Positions 33,228-41,583 of a stretch of DNA of 64,000 nucleotides are shown in pieces (the stretch's first letter is position 1; every line of letters starts with the position of its first letter). The DNA is from Nakamurella endophytica. GTDB taxonomy: Bacteria; Actinomycetota; Actinomycetes; Mycobacteriales; Nakamurellaceae. A program made the translations under genes and the position numbers. The notes beneath the pieces were generated by a model. The model saw only the letters and a list, made by a program, of their open reading frames with translations, was not told the DNA's origin and ran no database searches. Location: contig NZ_BMNA01000013.1 of NCBI RefSeq assembly GCF_014646215.1, forward strand, positions 32,291 through 96,290. Direction: 5' to 3'.

Positions 33228-33889
33228 CCGGCACCTCTCTCGTCCACCGTTCCGGTGCCGGGCGTGCACCGCCGGCGCAGCTCCTGCACCCGGGTGGCCA
33301 GGTCGCCGGTGAACAGGGACCGGCCGCTGACCACGCGGGTGGCCCCGGCGGCGACCACGGCCGCGGCCTCCGCGGGCCCGACGCCGCCGTCCACCCCGAT
33401 CTCGGTCCAGCCGGCGGCGCGGGCGCCGGCGACCCGCCCGACGGTCGCCGGGTCGAAGCGGGCGGTGCGCGAGCCCGGCGGGATGGCGACCAGCAGGAGG
33501 CCGTCCGCGTCCGGCGCGGGGAGCGGTCGGTCCGGTCCCACCGCCGTCCACAGCGCGACGCCTCGGTCGCGTGCGGCTGCGGTCAGCGGGCCGGATCCGG
33601 TGTGCACCAGGAGCGTGTCCGGCCCGGCGTCCAGCAGGGCTTCGACAAGGGCGGCGGGGGCGACACCCATGACGTGCACCTCCACCGGCCCGAGCCGGCA
33701 CAGCTCGGGCAGCAGCCCCGGGTCGATCCCGGTGCCGCGCCCGTCCGCGGCGTCGATCACGTCCACGTGCAGCCGCAGGGACAGGGCGGCGGCCCGGGCC
33801 GCGGTCTCCAGCAGCGCCCGGGGTGACGGGTCAGGGGCGGCCAGCAGGCTGACGGCGAGGGCCGCGCCCGGCGTCGTCACCCGGGTCAC
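33224..33889 (-). CDS. ribulose-phosphate 3-epimerase-like TIM barrel protein
   Basis: 221 residues; GTG at 33889 overlaps the ATPase stop. It shows the RPE pattern: LRLHVDVIDAADGRGTGIDP (family H-x-D-x-M-D with the D kept but M-D-G changed to I-D-A), VEVHVMGVAPAALVEALLDAG, LVHTGSG, and EIGVDGGVGPAEAAAVVAAG and RVVSGRSLF. RPE interconverts ribulose- and xylulose-5-phosphate; the related hexulose-6-phosphate synthase is an alternative. In an operon with an FGGY kinase and SIS isomerase it probably epimerises a ketose phosphate. Specificity uncertain; slightly short. Confidence 0.7.
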   Translation of the reverse strand: MTRVTTPGAALAVSLLAAPDPSPRALLETAARAAALSLRLHVDVIDAADGRGTGIDPGLLPELCRLGPVEVHVMGVAPAALVEALLDAGPDTLLVHTGSGPLTAAARDRGVALWTAVGPDRPLPAPDADGLLLVAIPPGSRTARFDPATVGRVAGARAAGWTEIGVDGGVGPAEAAAVVAAGATRVVSGRSLFTGDLATRVQELRRRCTPGTGTVDERGAG

Positions 33890-35502
33890 GTGCCGGCGGG
33901 AGTCGCCGCAGCGGCCGGCAACGCCAGCCGCCGCAGCGATCGGACGTCCAGGTCCGCCGGATGGTGGGCGTGGCCGTCGGTCCCGCCCTCGGTGAAGATC
34001 ACGATCCGGTCGGCGGACCCGAGCACCTCCTCCTCCTCGGAGGAGACGACGAGCACGCCGATGCCCTGCTCGTGCGCCATGGTGCGGATGAGGTGGTGGA
34101 TCTCGGCCTTGGCGGCGATGTCGACGCCCTTGGTGGGCTCGTCGAGCACCAGCAGCTGCGGGCGGCACATCAACGCCCGGGCGATCATCACCTTCTGCTG
34201 GTTGCCCCCGGACAGCGATGCGACCGGGAGCGTGACGTCGCCCCGGACCCCGACCGAGCGGAGCACCTCTCCCGCTCCGCCGGCCAGCGCCCGCCGGGAG
34301 AGCACGCCGCCGCGGGTGAACCGCTGCAGCACCGACACCGACGCGTTGATGCGGGAGTCGAGCTGCGGCAGGATGCCCTCGCGCTTGCGGTCCTCGCTGA
34401 CCGCCGCGATGCCCGCACGCACCGCGTCGGCGGGACCGCGTGGGCGGAAGTGCCGGCCGTGCAGTTCCAGCCGGCCCGCCCGAACCGGATCCACCCCGAG
34501 CAGGGCCCGGACGAACTCAGTCCGGCCGGCCCCGACCAGCCCGTACAGGCCCGTCACCGCTCCGGCCGGGACGTCGAGGGTGACCGGTCCGCAGAAGTCG
34601 GTGGTGAGCTGCCGTGCCGACAGCACGGGCGCCTCCCCGGCGCTGCTGACCGCGACCCCACCTGCGGCGCCCCCGGCGGCGGGCCGTCCTTCCTTGGCGA
34701 GCTCCACCGGTGCGGCCGTTCTCGCGCTGGACGCGGCGGGGGCGTCGTCGACCTCCCGCCCGACGATGGCCGTCACCACGTCGTCCCGGGAGACCTCCGC
34801 GACAGGCGCCGACAGCACCACCCGGCCGTCGGCCAGGGCGACGACGCGGTCGGCCACCGCGAAGACCTCGTCCAGCTTGTGGTCGACGATCGCCACCCCG
34901 ACGCCGCCGGCGGCGATACGCCGGACCGTGCGCAGCAGGTGGTCGATCTGCTCCGCCTCCAGCGCGGTGGTGGGCTCGTCGAGCAGCAGGAACCGCGCAC
35001 CGCGGTCGAGACCGGCAGCCACCTCGAGCATCTGCTGGTGCGCCACCGGCAGGTCGCCGGCGATGGTCAGCGGTCCCGCCGGGATGCCGAACTCCTCGCA
35101 CAGTTCCGCCGCCCGCCGGCGCATCTGCCGGCGGGCGAGCTGGCCACGCTGCACGGTCTCGCGGCCGAGGAAGATGTTCTCGGTGACGGTCAGCGCCCCG
35201 ATGATCCGCAGCTCCTGGTAGACGGTCACGATGCCCGCGCCGAGCGCGGCCGTCGGGCTGCCGAGAGTGGTCGGCATGCCGTCGATCTCGACGGTGCCGA
35301 CATCGGGCTGGTGCGCGCCGGCGAGCACCCGCAACAGCGTCGACTTGCCGGCGCCGTTGTGCCCGACCAACCCGAGCACCTCACCGCGGGCGAGGGACAC
35401 CGTGACGTCGGCCAGTGCCGCCTGGCCGCCGAAGAACTTCGACACGCCGCGGACGCCGATGCCCGCTGTGCCGGTCGCCGCCGCAGATCCGGCTGACGTC
35501 AC
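33886..35502 (-). CDS. sugar ABC transporter ATP-binding protein, RbsA type
   Basis: 538 residues, GTG start, two ABC domains. N-domain: GHNGAGKST, VYQELRIIGALTVTEN, a degenerate signature PVAHQQMLEVA, FLLLDEPTTALE, IVDHKLDEV. C-domain: GLVGAGRTE, SEDRKREGI, SLSGGNQQKVMIARAL, LLVLDEPTKGVDIA. A 40-residue Ala/Gly-rich joint links the halves, longer than usual. Powers the importer with the genes at 35544 and 36855; coupled to the RPE-like gene by GTGA. Confidence 0.93.
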   Translation of the reverse strand: MTSAGSAAATGTAGIGVRGVSKFFGGQAALADVTVSLARGEVLGLVGHNGAGKSTLLRVLAGAHQPDVGTVEIDGMPTTLGSPTAALGAGIVTVYQELRIIGALTVTENIFLGRETVQRGQLARRQMRRRAAELCEEFGIPAGPLTIAGDLPVAHQQMLEVAAGLDRGARFLLLDEPTTALEAEQIDHLLRTVRRIAAGGVGVAIVDHKLDEVFAVADRVVALADGRVVLSAPVAEVSRDDVVTAIVGREVDDAPAASSARTAAPVELAKEGRPAAGGAAGGVAVSSAGEAPVLSARQLTTDFCGPVTLDVPAGAVTGLYGLVGAGRTEFVRALLGVDPVRAGRLELHGRHFRPRGPADAVRAGIAAVSEDRKREGILPQLDSRINASVSVLQRFTRGGVLSRRALAGGAGEVLRSVGVRGDVTLPVASLSGGNQQKVMIARALMCRPQLLVLDEPTKGVDIAAKAEIHHLIRTMAHEQGIGVLVVSSEEEEVLGSADRIVIFTEGGTDGHAHHPADLDVRSLRRLALPAAAATPAGT

Positions 35503-35543
35503 GGTGCCTCCCCTCCCCTGGTCCTACCCGTCCCGCTCGACCG

Positions 35544-36692
35544 TCAGCCGACCTCGCCCTGGCCCGGCGTCTGACCGGCGGTGAAGACCTTGAGCGGCTG
35601 CAGGATCTCCACCGGCACGCCCTTGCCGCCGATGTAGGTCTTGGCCTGCTCGACCACGATCCGGGCGTAGTCGGCCGGTTCCTGCGCGGCACAGGCCTTG
35701 TAGGCGCCCTCCAGCTTGGTGTCCGCGGCGCAGAAGCCGTAGATGGCGACCTTGTCCGCCTTGTTCAGCGCCTTGACGGCCTGGATGGCCCCAACGGCGC
35801 CAGGGCCGGTGTCGGCGAACACGACGTTCATCGACGGGTTGCCCTGCAGCATCTCGGTGGTCACCTGCAGCGCGATGTTCGGGTCGACCTTGCTGTTGAC
35901 CGTCGGGCCCACCTTGGCGTTGGCGTTGGACTTGATCGCGTCCGTGAAGCCCTGGTCGCGCTGGTTCGTCGGGATCTGGTCCGGGTCGCCCACGATGCCG
36001 GCGAACACCGTGGCGTCGGCACCCATGTCCTTGAGCAGCTGCTCGCCCATGACCTTGCCGCCCTCGACCTGGTCCGCGCCGACGTACTGGACGATCGTGG
36101 CGTTCTGGGCCTGCAGCTCCTTCGAGTCCACGATCACGTTGACGGTGAAGACCGGGATGCCGGCCGCGTTCAACGCCTTGACGCTGGAGACGCCCGGCGC
36201 CGAGTTCACCGCGTTGAGCGCCACCGCGCAGACCTTCTGCGAGATGAACGACTGCACCTGCGACAGCTGGTTGGAGTCGCTGTCGTTGGCGATGGCCACC
36301 TTCACGTCGAAGCCGGACGAGGCGCCGTTGTCCTCGAAGCTCTTGCGCATGGCGACGTAGTACGGGTTCACCGTGTTCGGCAGGGCGACGCCGAGCACCG
36401 GCTTGTCGGTCTTGCAGGACGCCGGCAGGTTGGCCGGAGCCGGGCCGACGGACCCGCTGCCGGCCGAGCCGCTGGCTCCGCCCGACGACGCGGAACCGCT
36501 GCCGGAGGAGCCGGCGGCCGAGGAGCCGGCCGCCGCGGTGTCCGTCGCGCTGCCGGCCGCGCTGGACGACGACGACGAGGACGAGGACGAGGACGACGAG
36601 GCGTTGTCCGTCGCCGGGTTCGAGCAGGCCACCGTGACGGCGGCCAGGCACGCCAGGGCGGCGGCGGCGCCGGCCTTGCGGTGTGGGGACAC
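35544..36692 (-). CDS. sugar ABC transporter substrate-binding lipoprotein
   Basis: 382 residues; GTG preceded by AAGGAGA. Signal peptide with lipobox TVACS near 19-23, then a run of about 14 serines and an Ala/Gly/Ser linker up to about 90. The binding fold starts at KPVLGVALPNTVNPYYVAMR, with ISQKVCAVALNAVNS, VVFADTGPGAVGAIQAVKAL, and IYGFCAADTK. Peripla_BP_4 type; the ligand, probably a sugar or polyol, is unknown. Confidence 0.92.
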   Translation of the reverse strand: MSPHRKAGAAAALACLAAVTVACSNPATDNASSSSSSSSSSSSSAAGSATDTAAAGSSAAGSSGSGSASSGGASGSAGSGSVGPAPANLPASCKTDKPVLGVALPNTVNPYYVAMRKSFEDNGASSGFDVKVAIANDSDSNQLSQVQSFISQKVCAVALNAVNSAPGVSSVKALNAAGIPVFTVNVIVDSKELQAQNATIVQYVGADQVEGGKVMGEQLLKDMGADATVFAGIVGDPDQIPTNQRDQGFTDAIKSNANAKVGPTVNSKVDPNIALQVTTEMLQGNPSMNVVFADTGPGAVGAIQAVKALNKADKVAIYGFCAADTKLEGAYKACAAQEPADYARIVVEQAKTYIGGKGVPVEILQPLKVFTAGQTPGQGEVG

Positions 36693-36854
36693 GTGACTCT
36701 CCTTGAGACGGTTCTCGGGCGGTGCGGGAGCGTTGCGGGTGGTGCGACGGACGGGTGGTGCGGGGGTGCGGGTGCCGGGGACGGGACGGTGGTGCGGGCG
36801 CTGCGGGTACCGGGTCGGCGCCCCGGCCGGGCGGCCCCGCCCGCCCGGCCGGGG

Positions 36855-37961
36855 TCAGTGCGGTGTGGTGGCGGGTGGGTGCACCCCGGTGCCGGCGGCC
36901 GGGCCCGGCTCCGATCGGGACGGTGGCGCGGCGTCGGGCGGCGCACCGGAGCCGGTGCCGGTCGACGGCGCGGTCGGACCGGCACCGACCCGGGCGGCCC
37001 GCCGCACACCGCGGGTCACCGAGCGGCGGTAGGTGTCGACGGCGACGCCGACCAGGATGATCAACCCGATGACCAGGGACTGCCAGTAGCTGCTCACGTT
37101 CAGCACGTTCAGGCCGTTGCTGACGGTCGCGATCAGCACCGCGCCGATCATCGCCCCCCAGACGGACCCGATCCCGCCGAACAGGCTGACGCCGCCGACC
37201 ACCGCCGCGGCGATGGAGAAGAACAGCTCGTTGGCCAGGCCGGTCGCCGGGAAGCCCACCATGAGACGCGATGTCGAGATGACGCCACCCATACCGGCGC
37301 AGGCGCCGCTGATCCCGTAGACCAGCAGGGTGGTCCGGCCGACCGCCACGCCGGCCAGGCGGGCCGCCGCACGGTTCCCACCGAGCGCGTAGATCCACAG
37401 CCCCTGCCGGGTACGGCGCAGGAACAGCGACGCGACGACGACGGCGATGACGAGGAGCACCACCGGCACGGGAATGCCGGCGATGTAGCCCTGGCCGATG
37501 AACGAGTACTCGGGGTCCACGACCGTCACGGAGTTCGCCCCGGTGATGATCAACGGGATCGACGAGGCGACGCCCATCGTGCCGAAGGTGGCGATGAACG
37601 GCGGGATGTTCAGAAAGTGGATCAGCGAGCCGTTCACCACGCCCAGGGCGGCGCCGGTCAGCACCGCGACGATCGCCGCGAGCCACCACGGCATGCCGCC
37701 GCGCATGTACAGCGCCACGAGCACGCCGGACATGGCGATGTTCGCGCCGGTCGACAGGTCGATGCCGCCGGTCAGCAGGACGAAGGTCTGCCCCAGCGCC
37801 AGGAACGCGATCACCGCGCCGTTCAGCAGCAGGATCAGGGCGTTGTCGATCGAGCGGAAGGCCGGCGACAGGAACGCCAGCACCGCCACCACCACGACCA
37901 GGACACCGAAGATCCCGAGTTCGTCGGGGACGGTCCTACGCCGCACGGGTCGCGTCGCCAT
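36855..37961 (-). CDS. sugar ABC transporter permease, RbsC type
   Basis: 368 residues from ATG at 37961, preceded by GGGAGGA; it overlaps the kinase's 3' end by 26 bp. BPD_transp_2 family with about 9-10 helices; signature stretches LLTGGIDLSTGANIAMSG, VNGSLIHFLNIPPFIATFG, and SLFGGIGSVWGAMIGAVLIA. The end is a Pro/Ala-rich tail of about 45 residues. Membrane channel of this importer. Confidence 0.92.
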   Translation of the reverse strand: MATRPVRRRTVPDELGIFGVLVVVVAVLAFLSPAFRSIDNALILLLNGAVIAFLALGQTFVLLTGGIDLSTGANIAMSGVLVALYMRGGMPWWLAAIVAVLTGAALGVVNGSLIHFLNIPPFIATFGTMGVASSIPLIITGANSVTVVDPEYSFIGQGYIAGIPVPVVLLVIAVVVASLFLRRTRQGLWIYALGGNRAAARLAGVAVGRTTLLVYGISGACAGMGGVISTSRLMVGFPATGLANELFFSIAAAVVGGVSLFGGIGSVWGAMIGAVLIATVSNGLNVLNVSSYWQSLVIGLIILVGVAVDTYRRSVTRGVRRAARVGAGPTAPSTGTGSGAPPDAAPPSRSEPGPAAGTGVHPPATTPH

Positions 37962-39405
37962 CGAGGTCCTCCCTTCCACTGAGCGTCCGATACCGGTCCA
38001 CCAGCGCCGTGCGGTCGACGCCGCTGGGTCGTGCCACCACCTCGGTCGGCGGTCGCCAGCGCGCCACCGTGTCCGCCACGTCGCGGCCGGCGGCCACCGC
38101 GGCCGCCTGCACGCAGGCGCCCCGCGCGGACGACTCGCGGACGTCGGCCACGTGCACCTCGGCCGCGAACAGGTCGGCCACCACCTGCCGGTAGGCGGAC
38201 GATCGGGCGCCGCCTCCGGTGAGGATCAGCCGGCCGGAACGGCGGACACCGAGCTCGGCCATCCGGCCGTAGCCCATCAGCAGGCCCAGCACGGCGCCCT
38301 CGACGGCCGCCCGCGCGATGTGCCCGCGGTCGGTGTCCGTCCGGAGCCCGTGCAGCAGGCCCGTGGCGTGCGGCCGGTTCGGCGTCCGCTCGCCGTCCAG
38401 GTAGGTGACGAAGGTCAGCCCGGAATCCCCGGCCGGCGCGGCCATCGCCAGGTCCGACAGCTCGGCGACGGTGACACCCAGCCACCGGGCGGCGGTGTCG
38501 GTCACCTTGGCCGCGTTCAGCGTGCAGATCAGCGGGAGGAAGCCGCCCGCCGCGTCGGCGGTGCCGGAGACCCAACCGGTCTCGTCCGCCACCGGCTCCG
38601 TGGACGGCGCGAACACCACTCCGGACGTACCGATGGACACCACGACGTCGCCGGGCTGCGCACCGAGACCGAGTGCGCCGGCGTGCTGATCGCCCGCGCC
38701 CGGGCCGATCAGCACGTCCGGACGCAGCCCGAGCCGGGCGGCGACGTCCGCCCGGAGCGTGCCCGCCGCCTCCGCCGGGGCCAGCACCTGCGGCAGTTTG
38801 GGGAGCCAGTCGTCGGGCGCGACGGCGTCGAGGAAGTCCGGCAGCCAGACGTTGCCGACCGGGTCGAAGTACCCGGTGCCGGAGGCGTCGGAGCGGTCGG
38901 TCACCGCCCGGCCGCCGAGCCGGAACGTCAGGTACTCGTGCGGCACCAGCAGGTGCCGGGCGCGGCGCAGCACCTCGGGCTGGTGCTCCTGCGTCCAGGC
39001 CACCTTGGAGATGGTGAACGCGCTCGTCGGCACGGTGCCGCAGCAGCGGGCGAAGCGCTCGGCGCCGATGCGCTCCACGAGGGCGGCGGCCTGGTCCGAG
39101 GACGTGGTGTCGTTCCACAGCTTCGCCGTGCGCAGCGGGTCGCCGGCGTCGTCGAGCAGCACCAGCCCGTGGCACTGCGCGTCCACGGACACGGCCCGGA
39201 CCCCGGCCCGGTCCACCCCGGCCAGCGCGGCGTCCGCGGCCACCAGGAAGGCCTCCCACCAGGCGCGCGGATCCTGCTCGCTCACCGGCGGTGTCGTGGC
39301 CGGGTGCGGCGCACTGCCCGCACCGAGCAGGGTCCCGTCGTCGGCGTCCCGGACCTCGACCTTGCAGGACTGGGTGCTCGAGTCGACGCCGATCACCGAC
39401 GTCAC
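37936..39405 (-). CDS. FGGY family carbohydrate kinase (xylulokinase-like)
   Basis: 489 residues; GTG overlaps the stop of the SIS gene. N-terminal ATPase fold: IGVDSSTQSCKVEV, AVSVDAQCHGLVLLD (xylulokinase-type Gln-His), LWNDTTSSDQA; the C-terminal half has GPGAGDQHAGALGLGAQPGD (catalytic Asp) and the FGGY signature region, VVVSIGTSGVVFA and LILTGGGARSSAYRQVVADL. Closest in layout to XylB. It phosphorylates a pentulose-like sugar. In the operon it lies between an isomerase and the ABC permease. Confidence 0.88.
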   Translation of the reverse strand: MTSVIGVDSSTQSCKVEVRDADDGTLLGAGSAPHPATTPPVSEQDPRAWWEAFLVAADAALAGVDRAGVRAVSVDAQCHGLVLLDDAGDPLRTAKLWNDTTSSDQAAALVERIGAERFARCCGTVPTSAFTISKVAWTQEHQPEVLRRARHLLVPHEYLTFRLGGRAVTDRSDASGTGYFDPVGNVWLPDFLDAVAPDDWLPKLPQVLAPAEAAGTLRADVAARLGLRPDVLIGPGAGDQHAGALGLGAQPGDVVVSIGTSGVVFAPSTEPVADETGWVSGTADAAGGFLPLICTLNAAKVTDTAARWLGVTVAELSDLAMAAPAGDSGLTFVTYLDGERTPNRPHATGLLHGLRTDTDRGHIARAAVEGAVLGLLMGYGRMAELGVRRSGRLILTGGGARSSAYRQVVADLFAAEVHVADVRESSARGACVQAAAVAAGRDVADTVARWRPPTEVVARPSGVDRTALVDRYRTLSGREDLDGDATRAA

Positions 39406-40046
39406 GGCGCGGGCTCCGCGGCGGGCACCGGCAGCGGCTCGAGATCGGCCGGTGGGGTGGCGATCTGGCCGACGGCGCCGGAGGGATGGGTGAACAGCAC
39501 GTCCGACCAGCGGTATCCGCGGGCCCGCATCAGCACCAGGGCCAGCGCGTCGCTCCAGGCCGACACCGCGACGGTGCTGCCCATGGCAACCACCTCGCCC
39601 GGATCCGCCCCGGCCGGCACGTCGACGTCGACGACCACGTGGGCGGCCTGGGCGAAGTGCGACTGCGGGGTCGCGGTGACGGCGACGACCGAGGCGCCGC
39701 GGGCGAGGGCCCGGTCGACCAGGTCGTTGACCTCGCGGGACCCGCCGCCCTTGGACAGCGCGATCAGCACGTCGCCGGCCACCAGGGCGCCCAGGCTGCC
39801 GTGCAGGGCGTCCGCCGGGTGGAGGTAGAACGCCGGCGTCCCGCACACGCTGAGCAGGTGGGCCATCCGGCGGGCCACCGCACCGGACGTCCCCGATCCG
39901 GAGGTCACCACCCGGCCGGTGCACCCGAGGATCAGCCGCACGCAGGCGTCGAACTCCGGGCCGACCTTGTCGGCGATGGCCGCGACGGCCTTGGCATCGG
40001 CGTCCAGCACCGCTCGGGCGGCCTGTTGCAACGGCGAGTCGGTCAA
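39402..40046 (-). CDS. SIS domain sugar-phosphate isomerase (KdsD/KpsF-like)
   Basis: 214 residues, a single SIS domain without CBS repeats. VVTSGSGTSGAVARRMAHLL and FYLHPADALHGSLGALVAGD match the D-arabinose-5-phosphate isomerase/6-phospho-3-hexuloisomerase group (SGxGxSxxxA..., HPaDAxHGxLG); VLIALSKGGGSREV binds phosphate. It would interconvert an aldose and ketose phosphate. The start is a TTG at 40046 with GAGAAGG upstream; no ATG/GTG fits better. First gene of the operon, divergent from the SorC regulator. Confidence 0.82.
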   Translation of the reverse strand: MTDSPLQQAARAVLDADAKAVAAIADKVGPEFDACVRLILGCTGRVVTSGSGTSGAVARRMAHLLSVCGTPAFYLHPADALHGSLGALVAGDVLIALSKGGGSREVNDLVDRALARGASVVAVTATPQSHFAQAAHVVVDVDVPAGADPGEVVAMGSTVAVSAWSDALALVLMRARGYRWSDVLFTHPSGAVGQIATPPADLEPLPVPAAEPAP

Positions 40047-40056
40047 CGTCCAGCCT

Positions 40057-40070
40057 TCTCATCTGAGCGC
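40057..40070. promoter_or_regulatory. SorC-type operator, copy 1
   Basis: TCTCATCTGAGCGC contains the inverted repeat CTCA-TC-TGAG at 40058-40067, 11 bp before the SIS gene start. It shares 10 of 14 bases with the second copy at 40135-40148. Confidence 0.55.
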
Positions 40071-40134
40071 ACCACCACTCCGAGGTGCGGTGGGGCGACC
40101 GTAGGACCGGTCGTGGACATCTGTCAACCAACAT

Positions 40135-40148
40135 GCTCAAATGAGCGC
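40135..40148. promoter_or_regulatory. SorC-type operator, copy 2
   Basis: GCTCAAATGAGCGC contains the perfect repeat GCTCA-AA-TGAGC and ends at the base before the regulator's ATG. Binding here would block the regulator gene; with copy 1, 78 bp away, looping over the divergent promoters is possible. Confidence 0.55.
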
Positions 40149-41090
40149 ATGCCGGCCGAGCGCCCCGTCCAACACCTGACGTGGGCCCTCATCGCCCGCC
40201 GCTTCTACCTGGACCAACGGACCAAGGTGGAGATCGCCAAGGAGTTCGGGATGTCCCGGTTCCAGGTGGCGCGGATCCTGCAGCAGTGCCTGAGCACCGG
40301 CCTGGTGACGATCCACATCGACGCCCACCCGTACCTGGACGTCGAGCTGTCCGAACGGCTCCGCGCCGCGTACGGGCTGCAGCAGGCGGTCGTCATCCGG
40401 CCGCAGACCGAGGACCACGACGGGCTGCTGCACGCTCTCGGCGCGACGGCCGCCGACCTGCTCGGCGAGTCGGTGCAGTCCGGGGACGTGATCGGGGTGA
40501 CGTGGGGCCGCACCCTCGACGCGATGGCGCCCGCACTGCCGCACCTGCCCCGGTGCGACGTCGTGCAGATGACGGGCGTCGTCGGGATGGCCGCCAACTC
40601 GGTGGAGCTGGTCAAGCAGATCGCCGCGGTGTCCGGCGGCGCGGCATACCCGATCTACGCACCGCTCGTCGTGAGCACCGCGGCCGCCGCCCGGTCGCTG
40701 CGCCAGCAGCCGATGGTGGCGGCGGCGATGGACCACTGGGGAGCGGTCACCCGGGCCGCGGTCGCCGTGGGCAGCTGGTCCCCGGCGGCGAGCCAGTTCA
40801 AGGAGCTGCTGACGCCGGCCGAGCAGCGCGAGCTGGTGCGGACGGGGGTGGTCGCCGAGATCGGGTCGACGATGATCGACGACCGGGGTGCCGTGGTCGC
40901 CTCGGCGGTCGGCGACCGCTGCATCTCGATGACCACCGAGCAGATCCGGGCGATACCGTCGGTCGTGGCGGTGGCCGGCGGGGAGGCCAAGCGCCGGGCC
41001 ATCCGGGCCGTGCTGCGCAGCGGCATGCTCACCGGGCTGGTCACCGACGGCGCGGTCGCCCGGTGGGTCCTGCAGCACCAGGACGACTGA
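40149..41090 (+). CDS. SorC/DeoR-type sugar-binding transcriptional regulator
   Basis: 313 residues. HTH at about 8-50 (LIARRFYLDQRTKVEIAKEF, GMSRFQVARILQQC), then the SorC sugar-phosphate binding domain: GVTWGRTLDAMA, VVQMTGVVGM, and C-terminal IPSVVAVAGGEAKRRAIRAVLRSGM typical of the family. The effector is usually a phosphorylated sugar, which fits the kinase-containing operon it faces. ATG lies directly after operator copy 2, so the mRNA leader must be very short or start further up. Family call is firm. Confidence 0.9.
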   Translation: MPAERPVQHLTWALIARRFYLDQRTKVEIAKEFGMSRFQVARILQQCLSTGLVTIHIDAHPYLDVELSERLRAAYGLQQAVVIRPQTEDHDGLLHALGATAADLLGESVQSGDVIGVTWGRTLDAMAPALPHLPRCDVVQMTGVVGMAANSVELVKQIAAVSGGAAYPIYAPLVVSTAAAARSLRQQPMVAAAMDHWGAVTRAAVAVGSWSPAASQFKELLTPAEQRELVRTGVVAEIGSTMIDDRGAVVASAVGDRCISMTTEQIRAIPSVVAVAGGEAKRRAIRAVLRSGMLTGLVTDGAVARWVLQHQDD

Positions 41091-41111
41091 CCGGCAGGAG
41101 GGAGCGCAGCG

Positions 41112-41582
41112 GTGGAGCTGCCCGAGGCGTTGCGGCCGCTCGCCGCCCTGGTGGGGACCCTCAGCGGGCCGGAGCAGGTGCATGCGACACCGTGGGCGCC
41201 GGCCGGCACGGCCTGGGCGCGGGTGTCCGGCAGCTGGCAGGTGGACGGACGGGTGCTGGTCCAGGAGCAGCTGCAGGAACGTGACGGCAGCCCGGCCTTC
41301 CGCGCGGTGAACGTCTTCTCGCTCGACCCGGCGACCGGCGAGGTGCTGCTGTACGCGTTCGACAGCCTCGGGTACCCGCCCGATCCGCCGGCTCGCGGCC
41401 GGTGGGCCGACGGGAGCCTGGTGCTCGAGCGGGCAACGGCCCGGGGAGCCAGCCGGACCAGCTACCGACCGACGGCATCGGGCTACCGGTGGGCGAAAGT
41501 GTTCCGCTCGGGGCCGGGCGCGCCCTGGGCGCCGTTCCTGGACGGGGAGATGTCCCGCGACGACGGCACAGCGGGCGGCTGA
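41112..41582 (+). CDS. DUF1579-like protein
   Basis: 156 residues from a GTG behind GGAGGGAG. Pattern LVGTLSGPEQVHATPWAP, GSWQVDGRVLVQEQLQERDG, VFSLDPATGEVLLYAFDSLG and GRWADGSLVLERAT looks like a lipocalin-like beta barrel as in DUF1579 (G-x-W-x-G-x-x). Function unknown. It follows the SorC regulator by 21 bp and is 1 bp from cutC, so is probably cotranscribed. Confidence 0.6.
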   Translation: MELPEALRPLAALVGTLSGPEQVHATPWAPAGTAWARVSGSWQVDGRVLVQEQLQERDGSPAFRAVNVFSLDPATGEVLLYAFDSLGYPPDPPARGRWADGSLVLERATARGASRTSYRPTASGYRWAKVFRSGPGAPWAPFLDGEMSRDDGTAGG

Positions 41583-41583
41583 C

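Noticed and set aside
35415..37982. 855-codon plus-strand frame over binding protein and permease
   Set aside because: Antisense shadow; the minus-strand proteins have signal peptide, lipobox and family motifs.
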